Positions 1 through 10,200 of a stretch of 64,000 nt of DNA are shown here, one piece after another; within the stretch, counting starts at the first letter, position 1; every line of letters starts with the position of its first letter. The notes beneath the pieces are model-generated. The model was not told the origin of the DNA. It made no database searches and saw only the letters and a list, made by a program, of their open reading frames with translations. Made by a program: the position numbers and the translations under genes. This DNA is from Pegea sp. RAD2-039 (Eukaryota > Chordata > Thaliacea > Salpida > Salpidae), in contig JAQGEQ010000063.1 in NCBI GenBank assembly GCA_034620365.1, forward strand, positions 34,512 through 98,511, given 5' to 3'.

Positions 1-290
1 TGAAGATGAAGATAAGATGAAGATGAGGATCAGGTGAAGATGAGGATCAGGTGAAGATGAGATGAGGATCAGGTGAAGATGAGGATCAAATGAAGATGAG
101 GATCAGATGAAGATGAGGATCAGATGAAGATGAGGATCAGGTGAAGATGAGGATCAGGTGAAGATGAGGATCAGGTGAAGATGAGGATCAGGTGAAGATA
201 AGGATCAGATTAAGATGAAGATCAGATGATGAAGATGAGGATCAGGTGAAGATGAGGATCAGGTGAAGATGAGGATCAGGTGAAGACACA
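1..290. repeat. 17-bp tandem array in TEC-kinase intron
   Basis: Tandem copies of gatgaggatcaggtgaa with single-base variants run off the left edge. On the gene strand the array begins about 25 nt inside the 5' splice site of the SH2 exon (gt at 314-315). The same 17-bp unit, in the same orientation relative to transcription, fills a DNAAF3 intron at 48411-49196. Confidence 0.95.
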
Positions 291-3278
291 GATGAAGATT
301 TTAAGATCAACTCACGTTCCTCCTCTAGAAAGAACCGATAAAGTAAATTTCCCTGGTTCTTGTACCGACTTCCTGACCAGGAAAGATCCTTCTCTGTCAT
401 CATGTAGTAGAAACCGCTCAGCGTCAGGTCGCGATACGTCACCAACAAACCATCTAAAAAAGTTTGAAAGAAAAACTTCAAAAGTCACTTTTCACTTTCC
501 AACTTTTTCTAACTTTTCATTTTCAAATGGTTTGAGTTGTCTGAGGAAATTCTCTGGAACAAAACCTTCGTGACCTTTTGAGTTTTGGACCTGCCACCAG
601 TGTGGTCTCGAACTGTCCAGGACTTTGTAGCGTTCACCTTCGACTAGTTCCAGGTCTAATTCAGCTTCAGGCTACAAGAAAAATGATGAGGATCAAGTGA
701 TGAAGATCAAGTGATGAAGATCAAGTGATGAAGATCAAGTGATGAAGATCAAGTGATGAGGATCTAGTGATGAGATTCAAGTGATGAAGATCAAGTGATG
801 AAGATCAAGTGATGAAGATCAAGTGATGAGGATCAAGTGATGAAGATCAAGTGATGAAGATCAAGTGATGAATATCAAGTGATGAAGATCAAGTGATGAG
901 GATCAAGTGATGAGGTTCAAGTGATGAAGATCAAATGATGAAGATCAAGTGGTGAAGATCAAGTGATGAAGATCAAGTGATGAAGATCAAGTGATGAGGA
1001 TCAAGTGATGAGGATCAAGTGATGAGGATCAAGTGATGAAGATCAAGTGATGAAGATCAAGTGATGAAGATCAAGTGATGAGGATCAAGTGATGAAGATC
1101 AAGTGATGAGGATCAAGTGATGAATATCAAGTGATGAAGATCAAGTGATGAGGATCAAGTGATGAGGTTCAAGTGATGAAGATCAAATGATGAAGATCAA
1201 GTGATGAAAATCAAGTGATGAGGATCAAATGATGAAGATCAAGTGATGAAGATCAAGTGATGAAGATCAAGTGATGATGGATCAAGTGATGAAGATCAAG
1301 TGATGAAGATCAAGTGATGAGGATCAAGTGATGAGGATCAAGTGATAAAGATCAAGTGATGAGGATCTAGTGATGAGGTTCAAGTGATGAAGATCAAATG
1401 ATGAAGATCAAGTGATGAAGATCAAGTGGTGAAGATCAAGTGATGAGGATCAAGTGATGAGGATCAAGTGATAAAGATCAAGTGATGAGGATCAAGTGAT
1501 GAAGATCAAGTGATGAAGATCAAATGATGAGGATCAAGTGGTGAAGATCAAGTGATGAAGATCAAGTGATGAGGATCTAGTGATGAGGTTCAAGTGATGA
1601 AGATCAAATGATGAAGATCAAGTGGTGAAGATCAAGTGATGAAGATCAAGTGATGAAGATCAAGTGATGAAGATCAAGTGATGAAGATCAAGTGATGAGG
1701 ATCAAGTGATGAGGATCAAGTGATAAGGATCAAGTGATGAAGACCAAGTGATGAAGATCAAGTGATGAAGATCAAGCGATGAAGATCAAGTGATGAGGAT
1801 CTAGTGATGAGGTTCAAGTGATGAAGATCAAATGATGAAGATCAAGTGGTGAAGATCAAGTGATGAAGATCAAGTGATGAGGATCTAGTGATGAGATTCA
1901 AGTGATGAAGATCAAGTGATGAAGATCAAGTGATGAAGATCAAGTGATGAAGATCAAGTGATGAGGATCAATTGATGAAGATACCTTGAAGTTATACATC
2001 GCAATCATTTCTTGCAATAGATGAGTAACTGGTTGAGGTTGATCACTTAACTGTCTCGCTGAAACAAAAAGACATCAAAAAAATTAAAGAAAATCACTTT
2101 AAAATTACCAGGTGGTAAAGGGGGTGGTTTATCACTGACAGGAATTGGTGGTAATGGTTTCAATTGTGTATTTGAATGGTAATTAACTGGTTGAATTGCT
2201 GGTGAATCATCTTTACATCCAGGATCATTCTTATTAACTGAAAGACAACATTGCCATTTGCCGGTGCTGTAAATTCGGGGGTGGTAACTGGTCTTCAACT
2301 CTTGTTTAACTTCTGCACAAGCTGAAAAGTTGATGATTAATTTGTATTTGTCATCATACGCAGGTTGGTGTAGAAAGTTGGAATAAAAGATTATGTCATC
2401 AAAACTGATTTGTTTCAAAAATTCAAAAAGTTTATAATTTTATAGAAGTTAGTTGAAGATCAAATATTTATAGGTAAAAATCTTAAGTACAAATACAACT
2501 TTCTTTAACTAACTCATAAATTATTTCAATTTATGAAATTAATAAACAAAATTAATGAATTCTTTCACTAAAATTTATTTTTTTTTATATAAAATAGAAA
2601 CTTTGACAGTTCAAGATGTTAAATTGATAGAAATAATTTTTAATGATTCATAAACTATCATCAAAATAATCAAACCATCTTTAATAGCTTTTATCCAATC
2701 TTCTCTATCTTGCTTCGATCTTGCACAACAATATAGATAATACCCATCATGTAAGATCTAGAAAAGATTTGTTCATAAAATGCTTCATTTTCAATCTAAT
2801 TACTTGAAAAGCGCTGGTCCTGTTTAAAGCGTCATCTCCAAGTTCTCCAACATAAGATACTTGACTCAGACGAAAACTTCCTTTAATTTTTCCCCTTTTC
2901 TAAGAAATAAATTTAAAAGTTTAGAATCAATATTTTGTTTATCTGTAAAAAGTTAAAAATTTTAGTAAAGAATATCTCAAAAAAAATTATAATTTAAACT
3001 TTTTTAACCTTACTGACTATTAATTAAAAATTTTATTTTTTTACTAATCATTTATCAAAAGCAAATAAACAAAATACTAATAAATGACTTAATAAAAAAA
3101 CTAATTAAATTATTAGTTAATAAATTACTTCAACTGTTCCTTCATAATAAGAAATCTTTGCACAAGTTAAAACAAAGACACGGTCTTTAAAATTAGTTGG
3201 ACTAAATGTTTTCATTTTCTGTGAACGTTTTGTAATCATTCCAACTTTCAGTTCTTTTTCAACTTTCCAATCTTCCAT
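1..3278 (-). CDS. TEC-family cytoplasmic tyrosine kinase, N-terminal part (runs off left edge)
   Basis: Non-receptor tyrosine kinase of the BTK/ITK/TEC type, which relays signals from membrane phosphoinositides. Exons read on the minus strand: 3129-3278, 2804-2899 and 2676-2757 (PH domain, with KRSQKMKTFSPTNFKDR as in BTK); 2109-2321 (BTK zinc motif: His of YHPR, Cys-Cys of GKWQCC, Cys of DPGC, then proline-rich KPLPPIP and KPPPLPP); 1985-2058 and 496-671 (SH3: ELDLELVEGERYKVLD, PHWWQVQNS, VPENFL); 316-453 (SH2: WFVGDVSRPDAERFL, GSFLVRKS). All phases join cleanly. The catalytic domain must lie left of base 1. The PH plus BTK-motif order separates TEC kinases from SRC/CSK kinases and adaptors. 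The start is the first ATG after an AG acceptor-like site (ctattttag) about 28 nt upstream. Two introns are filled with tandem repeats. The family call is firm; the orthologue is not resolved. Confidence 0.9.
686..1984. repeat. 14-bp tandem array filling a TEC-kinase intron
   Basis: About 90 copies of gatgaagatcaagt, with some variant copies (gaggatctagt, gaggttcaagt) recurring in blocks, which suggests a higher-order repeat. The intron is 672-1984 and the array occupies nearly all of it. On the gene strand the donor gtatcttcatc runs straight into repeat sequence, and the last unit lies about 12 nt from the acceptor ttttcttgtag. It splits the SH3 coding region between MYNFK and PEAELDL. Confidence 0.95.
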
Positions 3279-5645
3279 TTCAATTACAATAAAGATAACA
3301 TGCTAAAATAGATCTTCATAAATTTCATAAATTTGATATTTTAAAGTGCTGGTCTGTAGATGAAATTATTAATTCTAGTTTTTTGGTAAACATTAATGAT
3401 TCATAAATTGTTTTTAAAGTTTAATAATTTTGTAAAAAAGTTTTTATTGAAAAAAATTGTCAGAAATTTTTATTAAATTTTATTAAAAGATTTTTTTCAA
3501 CTAAATATTTAAATTAATTAAATATTTAATTATTAAATTTAAAATTAAATTATAGAAATTATGAATTAAATAAATATCCTTTAAATAATGAATTATATTA
3601 AAAATAAAGAAACAAAAAAAATTAAATTTTTAAATTAAATTTTTACTGAATAAAAATCTTAGGAAAAAAAATTTATAAATTTCTAAAAAAGCAAAATTTA
3701 AAAAATAATAAATTATAAAAAATAAGAATTTTATGAAATTTTGAAGTCTAAAGTCCTTAAAAACAAAAATAAATTCTAAAATTAGTTTCTTTAAAGCTTT
3801 TAATAGTTTAAAAATCAACAAATATTTTGCAGCTTAAGTTAAAAAAGTAAATAAAAAAGTAAATAAAAAAGTAAATAATATATATTAAAAATTAGATTTA
3901 TTCAAACTAAATAAAAGAATAACTTTAAAAATTCTAATAAATTAGTTTTAATAATATAAAAAATTCAAATAATAAATATAAAAGAAAAAACAGATTTCTA
4001 TAAAATCAAAAAATTCTGATTTTCTGATCATCATAATAAACAACTGTAATTTTACAATCAACAAAATTACAGTTTCGCCCAATTAAGTCATCCTATAAAA
4101 AATCGAAACAAAATATGCAAACTAAAAAGTAATTTATTAAATGAGTTTTCAAAAGTATTTTTAAATCTATTTTTAAATAAAAAGAAAATAGCTCAACGAA
4201 TTTTCAATTTTCGTTTATAATGAAAATTACTTTAAGAAACTAAAACTTACTCTTGAAATTAAAATATTAAAAAAAAATAGACAAAATTTAAATTTAACTT
4301 TTTTAAAAAATAGTGAGACATTTTTTAAACTTTTATGGGATTATTTTTTTCTTAATAAAAACATTCTGCAAAAAAATTTATTCTTAATAATATTTATAAA
4401 ATTAAAAACTATAGAAAGATTGAAAATTTTTTAATCAACTATTATTATTTAGATATTTTATTTATCAGAAAAATAAGTTGATTTTTACCAATTATTTTGT
4501 AGCTGCTTACTACATTTCTAGCAAGTTAGTAAAAGCAATAATAAAAGCTGATGAAAAAGGGAGTTTATTTCGAACGAATTATTATCATTTTTTTGATGTT
4601 TAAGATCGAGTATTGAATATGCGAAGCAAAAAAGTACATCGATCTGGAAAATAGGAAAACTAAAAAAGTTCCAATTCAATAAATCTTTATTTAAATCTTT
4701 ATCTTAAATCAAAAGTCAACTTTAAACAAAAATTTGAACATTTATTTGATATATTCTAAGTTTAACTAAAAGATTATTATTTTTAGTAAAATGTTGTTTA
4801 TATAGAGGCTACTGCTAAAGATGAAACATTTGCTGCGCAGTTTTCTTGGAGTTTCTTGGGTTATCTAAATAAACTTTCTTTTACTTAATTTCGTTGAAAT
4901 TATCAGTTGTAAAAAGTTGTTTAAATACATTTTGTATAAAAGTTTTTCTTAACTTGTTCTTCATACATAGATGATTTTATTTTAAGAATGATATTTTTTA
5001 CTGTAACTTCTTTTATACGGCTTTTTTTACTTATTAAGTTCAAACAATTTCTTTATTAACATTTTTGATAAAAATAAACATCAAAAATAATTATTATTTA
5101 AAATATTAAGCTGACTAAAACATTTCTACAACTCAATAAGTTATTAAAAACATTTTCTCCTAATATTTAGATTTTTAATCAAATCTAACTAAAATGGGTT
5201 TTTCAACAAAATCCCAGATTAGATAAAATCAGATATCTTGGAGTTGTCCGAAATGCTCGGAGGTTGAAAGACTCAAAGTCTTCAAAATTTTATCATCAAA
5301 ATGAAGATTCTTTTATCACTAGAAAGCTATGAAGCTGATTAAATAGAAATTAAAATTTTGATGAGTTCTAAGAATACTTTCTATATTGTAGAAAGTTCAG
5401 AAGTTACAAAAAACTCAGTTCCAATATTTATTAATAATATTTATTAGTATTTACAGAATTACAACAAAAATAAACAAAAAATACAAAGAAATAAGAATAA
5501 TGAAGCAGCTGAAGATGTTTCCAACAATTTAGAACCAGATATAAAACCATTTTTCAATTTTATATTCCAGTTTTCAGTAACTGAAGTTTCTGTTGTCACA
5601 AAAATTACAACTTTCAAATCACAAATGATTACAACTTTCAACAAG

Positions 5646-5698
5646 GTATGCAGCTGGCGTCGCAGGAGCTGTCACAACGACACTGACAAGCTGCATAC
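5646..5698. repeat. Short inverted repeat (10-bp perfect arms)
   Basis: GTATGCAGCT at 5646-5655 and its exact reverse complement AGCTGCATAC at 5689-5698 flank a 33-nt loop. It sits in a locally GC-rich island inside very AT-rich DNA. It could fold as a hairpin or be termini of a tiny element. I see no tRNA or snRNA signature. Confidence 0.6.
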
Positions 5699-5765
5699 GA
5701 GGCTCCAACTCCGGTTTTAAACTCAGAGTTTTGTGTCTTCTAGAAGTTGTTGTCTTACGACTTAC

Positions 5766-5790
5766 AAGGCCCTTCTACCCGGGTTTTTAT
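5766..5790 (+). repeat. Dispersed 25-bp element with ACCCGGGT core (copy 1)
   Basis: Reads AAGGCCCTT-C-TACCCGGGT followed by TTTTAT. The reverse complement of 56147-56171 is nearly identical. A GC-rich 25-mer shared at two sites in such AT-rich DNA is unlikely by chance, so it is probably a trace of one repeat family or a shared regulatory element. Confidence 0.5.
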
Positions 5791-6266
5791 GGACTTTTTG
5801 ACCCACAAATAAACCAATGACTGAAAAGCAAATCTTATATGACTTTATACTTTTAAGGCTACATTTATACAGATAAACGCAATTGTCTTTCTTCTGTTAT
5901 TAGCTTCGTCAGTTCTGAGTTGCTTCATAAAATATGAACTTTTAATATCTAGCTGTTTAAACGAGAATCTTATTATAAATCTACTCATTTTTTTGAAGTA
6001 ATTTTGTTTGTAAAATCAGATAGGTGTTATTTATTTATTTTGTCTCGAATATTTTAAGCAGTTTAGTATTTTGTTGTTGTAACAAAGAATTGTATCTTTA
6101 CCACCGTAGCTTGCTTCTGTTTGAATTTATTTATTATTTAAAAGTTACAAAAATTATAAATTCCAAAATGATTTTTAATTTGATGAAAATGAAGATATTA
6201 TTTTTGTGGATTTTTAAAACATAATTTTTTTATGTTATGAAGAATTGTATTTTTATAGTATTTGGG

Positions 6267-6459
6267 ATGAACGGTTATTTTTCTACTGTAAAGATGACTA
6301 AATCAAGTGAGTGGGAACTAAATCTGGGTAATGAGCCAATTGAAAGTTCTAAAAACTAATTTTAGAGAATAATTTTTCGAAATTTCAGATAAATATTTTG
6401 ATGAAGAATTTATTTACTTGAAAAGAGAAATCAACAATTTTCTTCAAGTTAACAAATAA
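6267..6459 (+). CDS. Small unrecognised two-exon protein (43 aa)
   Basis: Proposed exons 6267-6327 and 6389-6459 are joined across a 61-nt intron with good signals (gtaatgag and cgaaatttcag), giving 43 residues ending FLQVNK. The peptide is hydrophilic with a possible helix (EEFIYLKREINNF). An AG site (tttttatag) lies 8 nt before the ATG, the same arrangement as other genes here. I do not recognise the product. It may be an independent short gene or the 5' end of a longer one that continues into the frame at 6475. Confidence 0.35.
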
Positions 6460-6474
6460 ACTTTTTAATCTTAA

Positions 6475-6681
6475 ATGACAACTGTTTCAACTAATTCTGA
6501 TTTTCTAGATTTTTGTGAAGTGATTTTTAAAGACTTTTATGAAGATCTTGATGATCGATCATCAACAAGTTTGGTGTTTAATTTGATCAATTCGTTTAAT
6601 CCTGAATTAAGGAGCAAATGTTGGGACTTTGTGTCCAACACAACAACAAGTATCAACTTAAAATTTAAATTTGAACTTTGA
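6475..6681 (+). CDS. Unrecognised 68-aa reading frame
   Basis: Begins 16 nt after the stop of the 43-aa frame. Its first ~50 residues look protein-like (FLDFCEVIFKDFYEDLDD, NSFNPELRSKCWDF), with acidic/aromatic composition unlike the Lys/Asn/Ile/Phe-rich translations of non-coding DNA here. The last ~12 residues look random, so the true exon may end earlier, for example at the donor-like aacaa|gtatcaac near 6650. No family recognised. It could be an exon of the preceding gene. Confidence 0.3.
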   Translation: MTTVSTNSDFLDFCEVIFKDFYEDLDDRSSTSLVFNLINSFNPELRSKCWDFVSNTTTSINLKFKFEL

Positions 6682-7297
6682 TAAAATTTTCTGTTGCATT
6701 TTCTTTTAGTTTAATATTTATTTCTAATTTGAATATTCAGAAAGATCAGAAGATCTAATATCGGATTTTTTATATTTTTCTGATTAATTTCTCGTTTCCG
6801 TCGAATTATTGACAAAAATCTTCTTTTGAAAACTTCTAATTTATTTCTCATCTCACAAAAAAGAGGTTTTAAACTTCAATTTGAAGATCTATCTCTTCTT
6901 AATCTCCTCTTTCTAAAACTTTTCTTCTTAATTTGCTGAAAAATTTGACAAAAAAAAATTCCTTAAATTTGTCAATTTAATAAAAATCTGAAAATCATTT
7001 TAATTTGATTTTTCAAAAGAAACAAAATATTAAAAGTAAAAATAAAAACTTTTTAAACTTTATTTATCATCTCAAAAACTCATAATCGTCAAAAAACTTT
7101 CCGATTTTCAGTCAGTTAACAAAAGAAAAACTTGGCGAGCTCTCATCAGTGCCACCTAGCGGTTTAAAAAATTTCCAAAAAATCCATTCAAGGATTTGTT
7201 ACAAAACATTAAACTAACTACAAAGATGCCACTTTAAGTTGGTCCCGTTTTTCGTGTATGATTCGATTTTTAATATGCAAATAACGTCATCATGTGA
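6682..7297. other. Intergenic stretch 3' of ARID2
   Basis: AT-rich, no reading frame supported. It probably includes the ARID2 3' UTR (minus strand). A CTCF-like motif sits at 7149-7162. Confidence 0.5.
7149..7162 (-). promoter_or_regulatory. CTCF-like motif, near match
   Basis: On the minus strand this reads CCGCTAGGTGGCAC, which fits the published CTCF core CCASYAGRKGGCRS except G for A at position 3. It lies about 140 bp beyond the ARID2 stop codon. A motif match alone does not show binding. Confidence 0.3.
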
Positions 7298-10200
7298 CTA
7301 TCTCTCCAACTCGTATAGAAGTTTAGCAAGCATAGGAGAGCAGTCCATCGTACTCATCGATAATTCGATAATTTTGTGTTTATGTGTTTGCAGGAAACTA
7401 AAAATTGAAAATTAATATTTGGTTTGTTAGAAGAGAAGGAGGGTCACCTTTTCCCGACTTCTGAAAACTTCGCGATGTTTGTAAGGATCAGGGTAGATGT
7501 GAGACGGATACTGACACTGAGAGCATCTTCATTTTGATCCTAAAACTTTTTTTTAAGCAAGAGCGCCATCTAGTGGTGACTTACCGTGAAATCAGTAAAA
7601 TCAGGTTTACCGCAATTCCGATAAAGAACCATAATCGAAGCATCAGCAGCCATTAGATCGATTTGAGCGTTCCCGCGGTTATGTTGTGTCTTCACGTGTG
7701 GCTGGAAACCAACTTTATGAGGTGAAGGGAGACACCCTGGACCACGTGGTTGGTTTGGAAGCAGATGACGTGATGTGGGAGGTAGACGGGAATGGGAAGG
7801 TCTTGGAGAGGTGATTTGGACTGATATGATTGGATTAGAAGTTTCCTGAAGAATTTTTGTTGTGAGAAAATGAAATTTTTTGATGAAAACTAACTTTTGG
7901 TGGTTGTTGATTTGTTCCATTAAATATAGCGGTTCCTACTAATACACGATTGTTACAAATCTTATTATTAAGAGATACTTCTAAAGATTTGATCTTCTTT
8001 TCATCTTTTAAATCAACTCCATTTGTTAGATGATCAAAACCATTTGATAATCTCACATCTTCATCAAATTTTAATTTCTTTTTCACTATCTTCTGATCTT
8101 CATCTAAATCTCTACAAACAAATCACGTGACTAACTGACATCTATCTCGACCTTAAACTTACTTGTCTCCGTTTACTTCACAATTGAAACCATTGACAAG
8201 AGGTTTCAAATCCACTTGCTTCGGTTTCTTGTTCGGGGGTTCCTCGATGACGTCATCGTGATTTCGTTTCAAGTTTTGTGATTTATCACCAACAGAAGGT
8301 CGTAAATCACTACGAAGTTGATAACCGGGTACAGGTAAAGGTGTCCGACGCCGTTTGATTCCTTTCAAACGTTCGTTTGTATTTGCAGCTTGTTGGCTTT
8401 GTCTGCAAAGACAGAAAAAAAAATTCAAAATTCGATATTCAAAAAATTCAAAATTCGATATTCAAAAAAAAAATCAAAATTTGATATTCAAAAAATTCAA
8501 AATTCGATATTCAAAAAAAAGTTCAAAATTCGATATTCAAAAAATTCAAAATTCGATATTCAAAAAGTTCAAAATTCGATATTCAAAAAAATTCAAAATT
8601 CGATATTCAAAAAAAAGTTCAAAATTCGATATTCAAAAAAATCAAAATTCGATATTCAAAAAATTCAAAATTCGATATTCAAAAAAAAGTTCAAAATTCG
8701 ATATTCAAAAAAATCAAAATTCGATATTCAAAAAATTCAAAATTCGATATTCAAAAAAATAGTTTCAAATTGACATCTTTAGCTTATTGACAAAATAGTT
8801 CCTAAAATATTCGATTTAAATACAATTAATTTAGACAATAAATAATTGAATCACTAAAATTAAAATCATTATAACTAATTATACATCGATAATATGCAAA
8901 TTAGATAATCTTACCGGACAATAACTTTGGGGAAGATCTCGACCAAGCAAGCGAGGAAAGGACTTGATTCCAAACCGACATTAGAATTAGTTTCATGAAC
9001 AACAACAGCCTCTTTATATTCATTATAAAGATTTGAATATAACATTCCTTCGGCTTCAGCATCTTCACATAATTCCAAAGTCGCCCATAACCTTTTACAA
9101 GTTAATATAATTTGTTGAAGTGGTAGACGAGCTTCTAATTACCATAATTTCGTGAAAGATTCCAGACTTTGATCAATTTTGATATCAGAAGGTGGTGCCG
9201 GCATGTAATGAAATACAGGTGGTGCTGTTCGTAGCTCACTGTGTGTGTACATGCGACCCACACCTGATGGCTTGGACAGGACCATTGTTGGCCATTGTGG
9301 GGCGTTTGTGGTGGTCGTGGGCGGGTGTGAGTGAGGTGGGGGTCGGTTTGTAGGTGGTTGCGGGACAGGTGGTTGAAGGACAGGACCATAAGGGGCAGAA
9401 CTATGTGGGACAGGTGGTTGGTTTGATTGCTGGACAGGTAGTTGAGGTTGTGGGACACGAGGGGCCGGACCATAGGAAACAGGTACACGGGGGGCCGGAC
9501 CATGGGAAACAGATGGTTGAGGGACAGGTACATGAGGGACAGGTGGTTGAGGGACAGGTGCGTGGGCGATAGGTGGTTGAGGGACAGATGGTTGATGGAC
9601 AGGTACATGGGGGACAGATGGTTGGTGGACAATTGGTTGAGGGAGAGGTGGTTGAGGGACAGGTGGTTGGTGGACAGGTGCGTGGGCGATAGGCGGTTGG
9701 TGGACAGGTGGTTGGTGGACAGTTGGTTGGTGGACAGGTGGTTGGTGGACAGGTGGTTGTGGGACAGTTGGTTGAGGGACAGTTGGTTGGTAAGGCATTG
9801 GTGAAGTTATTTTTCGGTGTGGGGTAAAACGTTCATATATTGGAGTTTGAGGTTGATAAATCGCTTGTTTCACTACTGCTCGATACATCGGTCGCGGCGT
9901 CGTCATTATTGGTTGCTTAGTTACCACGTGACGTTGTTCAGATGGATTAAAAGTTCGTGTATGATCTGGTGTAGCTGTTGGTACTAAAAAATTGAGATTA
10001 GATGATGTTGATGGTAGATGAAATAACTTTTCTACCTCTGTGAATAGTTGATGGGACTTTTGGTGGAATTTTTCGAGCTAAACGGATATTTGCAAAACTT
10101 TCCGATCGAAACATTCGAACATTTAATGTTACTAAGCACATAAAAATATCTAGAAAGAAAAGTAATCAGTAAACAGATGAGATTTTCAACGTTTGAACAT

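Larger units (their letters stand above)
3279..6266. other. AT-rich intergenic stretch
   Basis: No supported gene. Mostly homopolymer-rich AT sequence between the start of the TEC-kinase gene and the small plus-strand gene at 6267. A GC-richer island at about 5640-5830 contains a short inverted repeat and a 25-bp sequence also found at 56147-56171; both are listed separately. Confidence 0.6.

Noticed and set aside
1-1984. CRISPR-like array
   Set aside because: Repeats are directly adjacent with no unique spacers, in a eukaryotic intron. They are minisatellites.
3630-3821. Phe/Leu/Ile/Lys-rich frames in AT-rich DNA (also 5459, 26810, 32015, 38978, 42585, 53136)
   Set aside because: Composition matches random translation of AT-rich sequence. 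They have no recognisable family, and those in the inverted arms are not preserved as frames in the other arm.
8355-8773. Lys/Phe/Ile-rich frames (FKIRYSKK repeats)
   Set aside because: Translations of an intronic tandem array next to an ARID2 acceptor.
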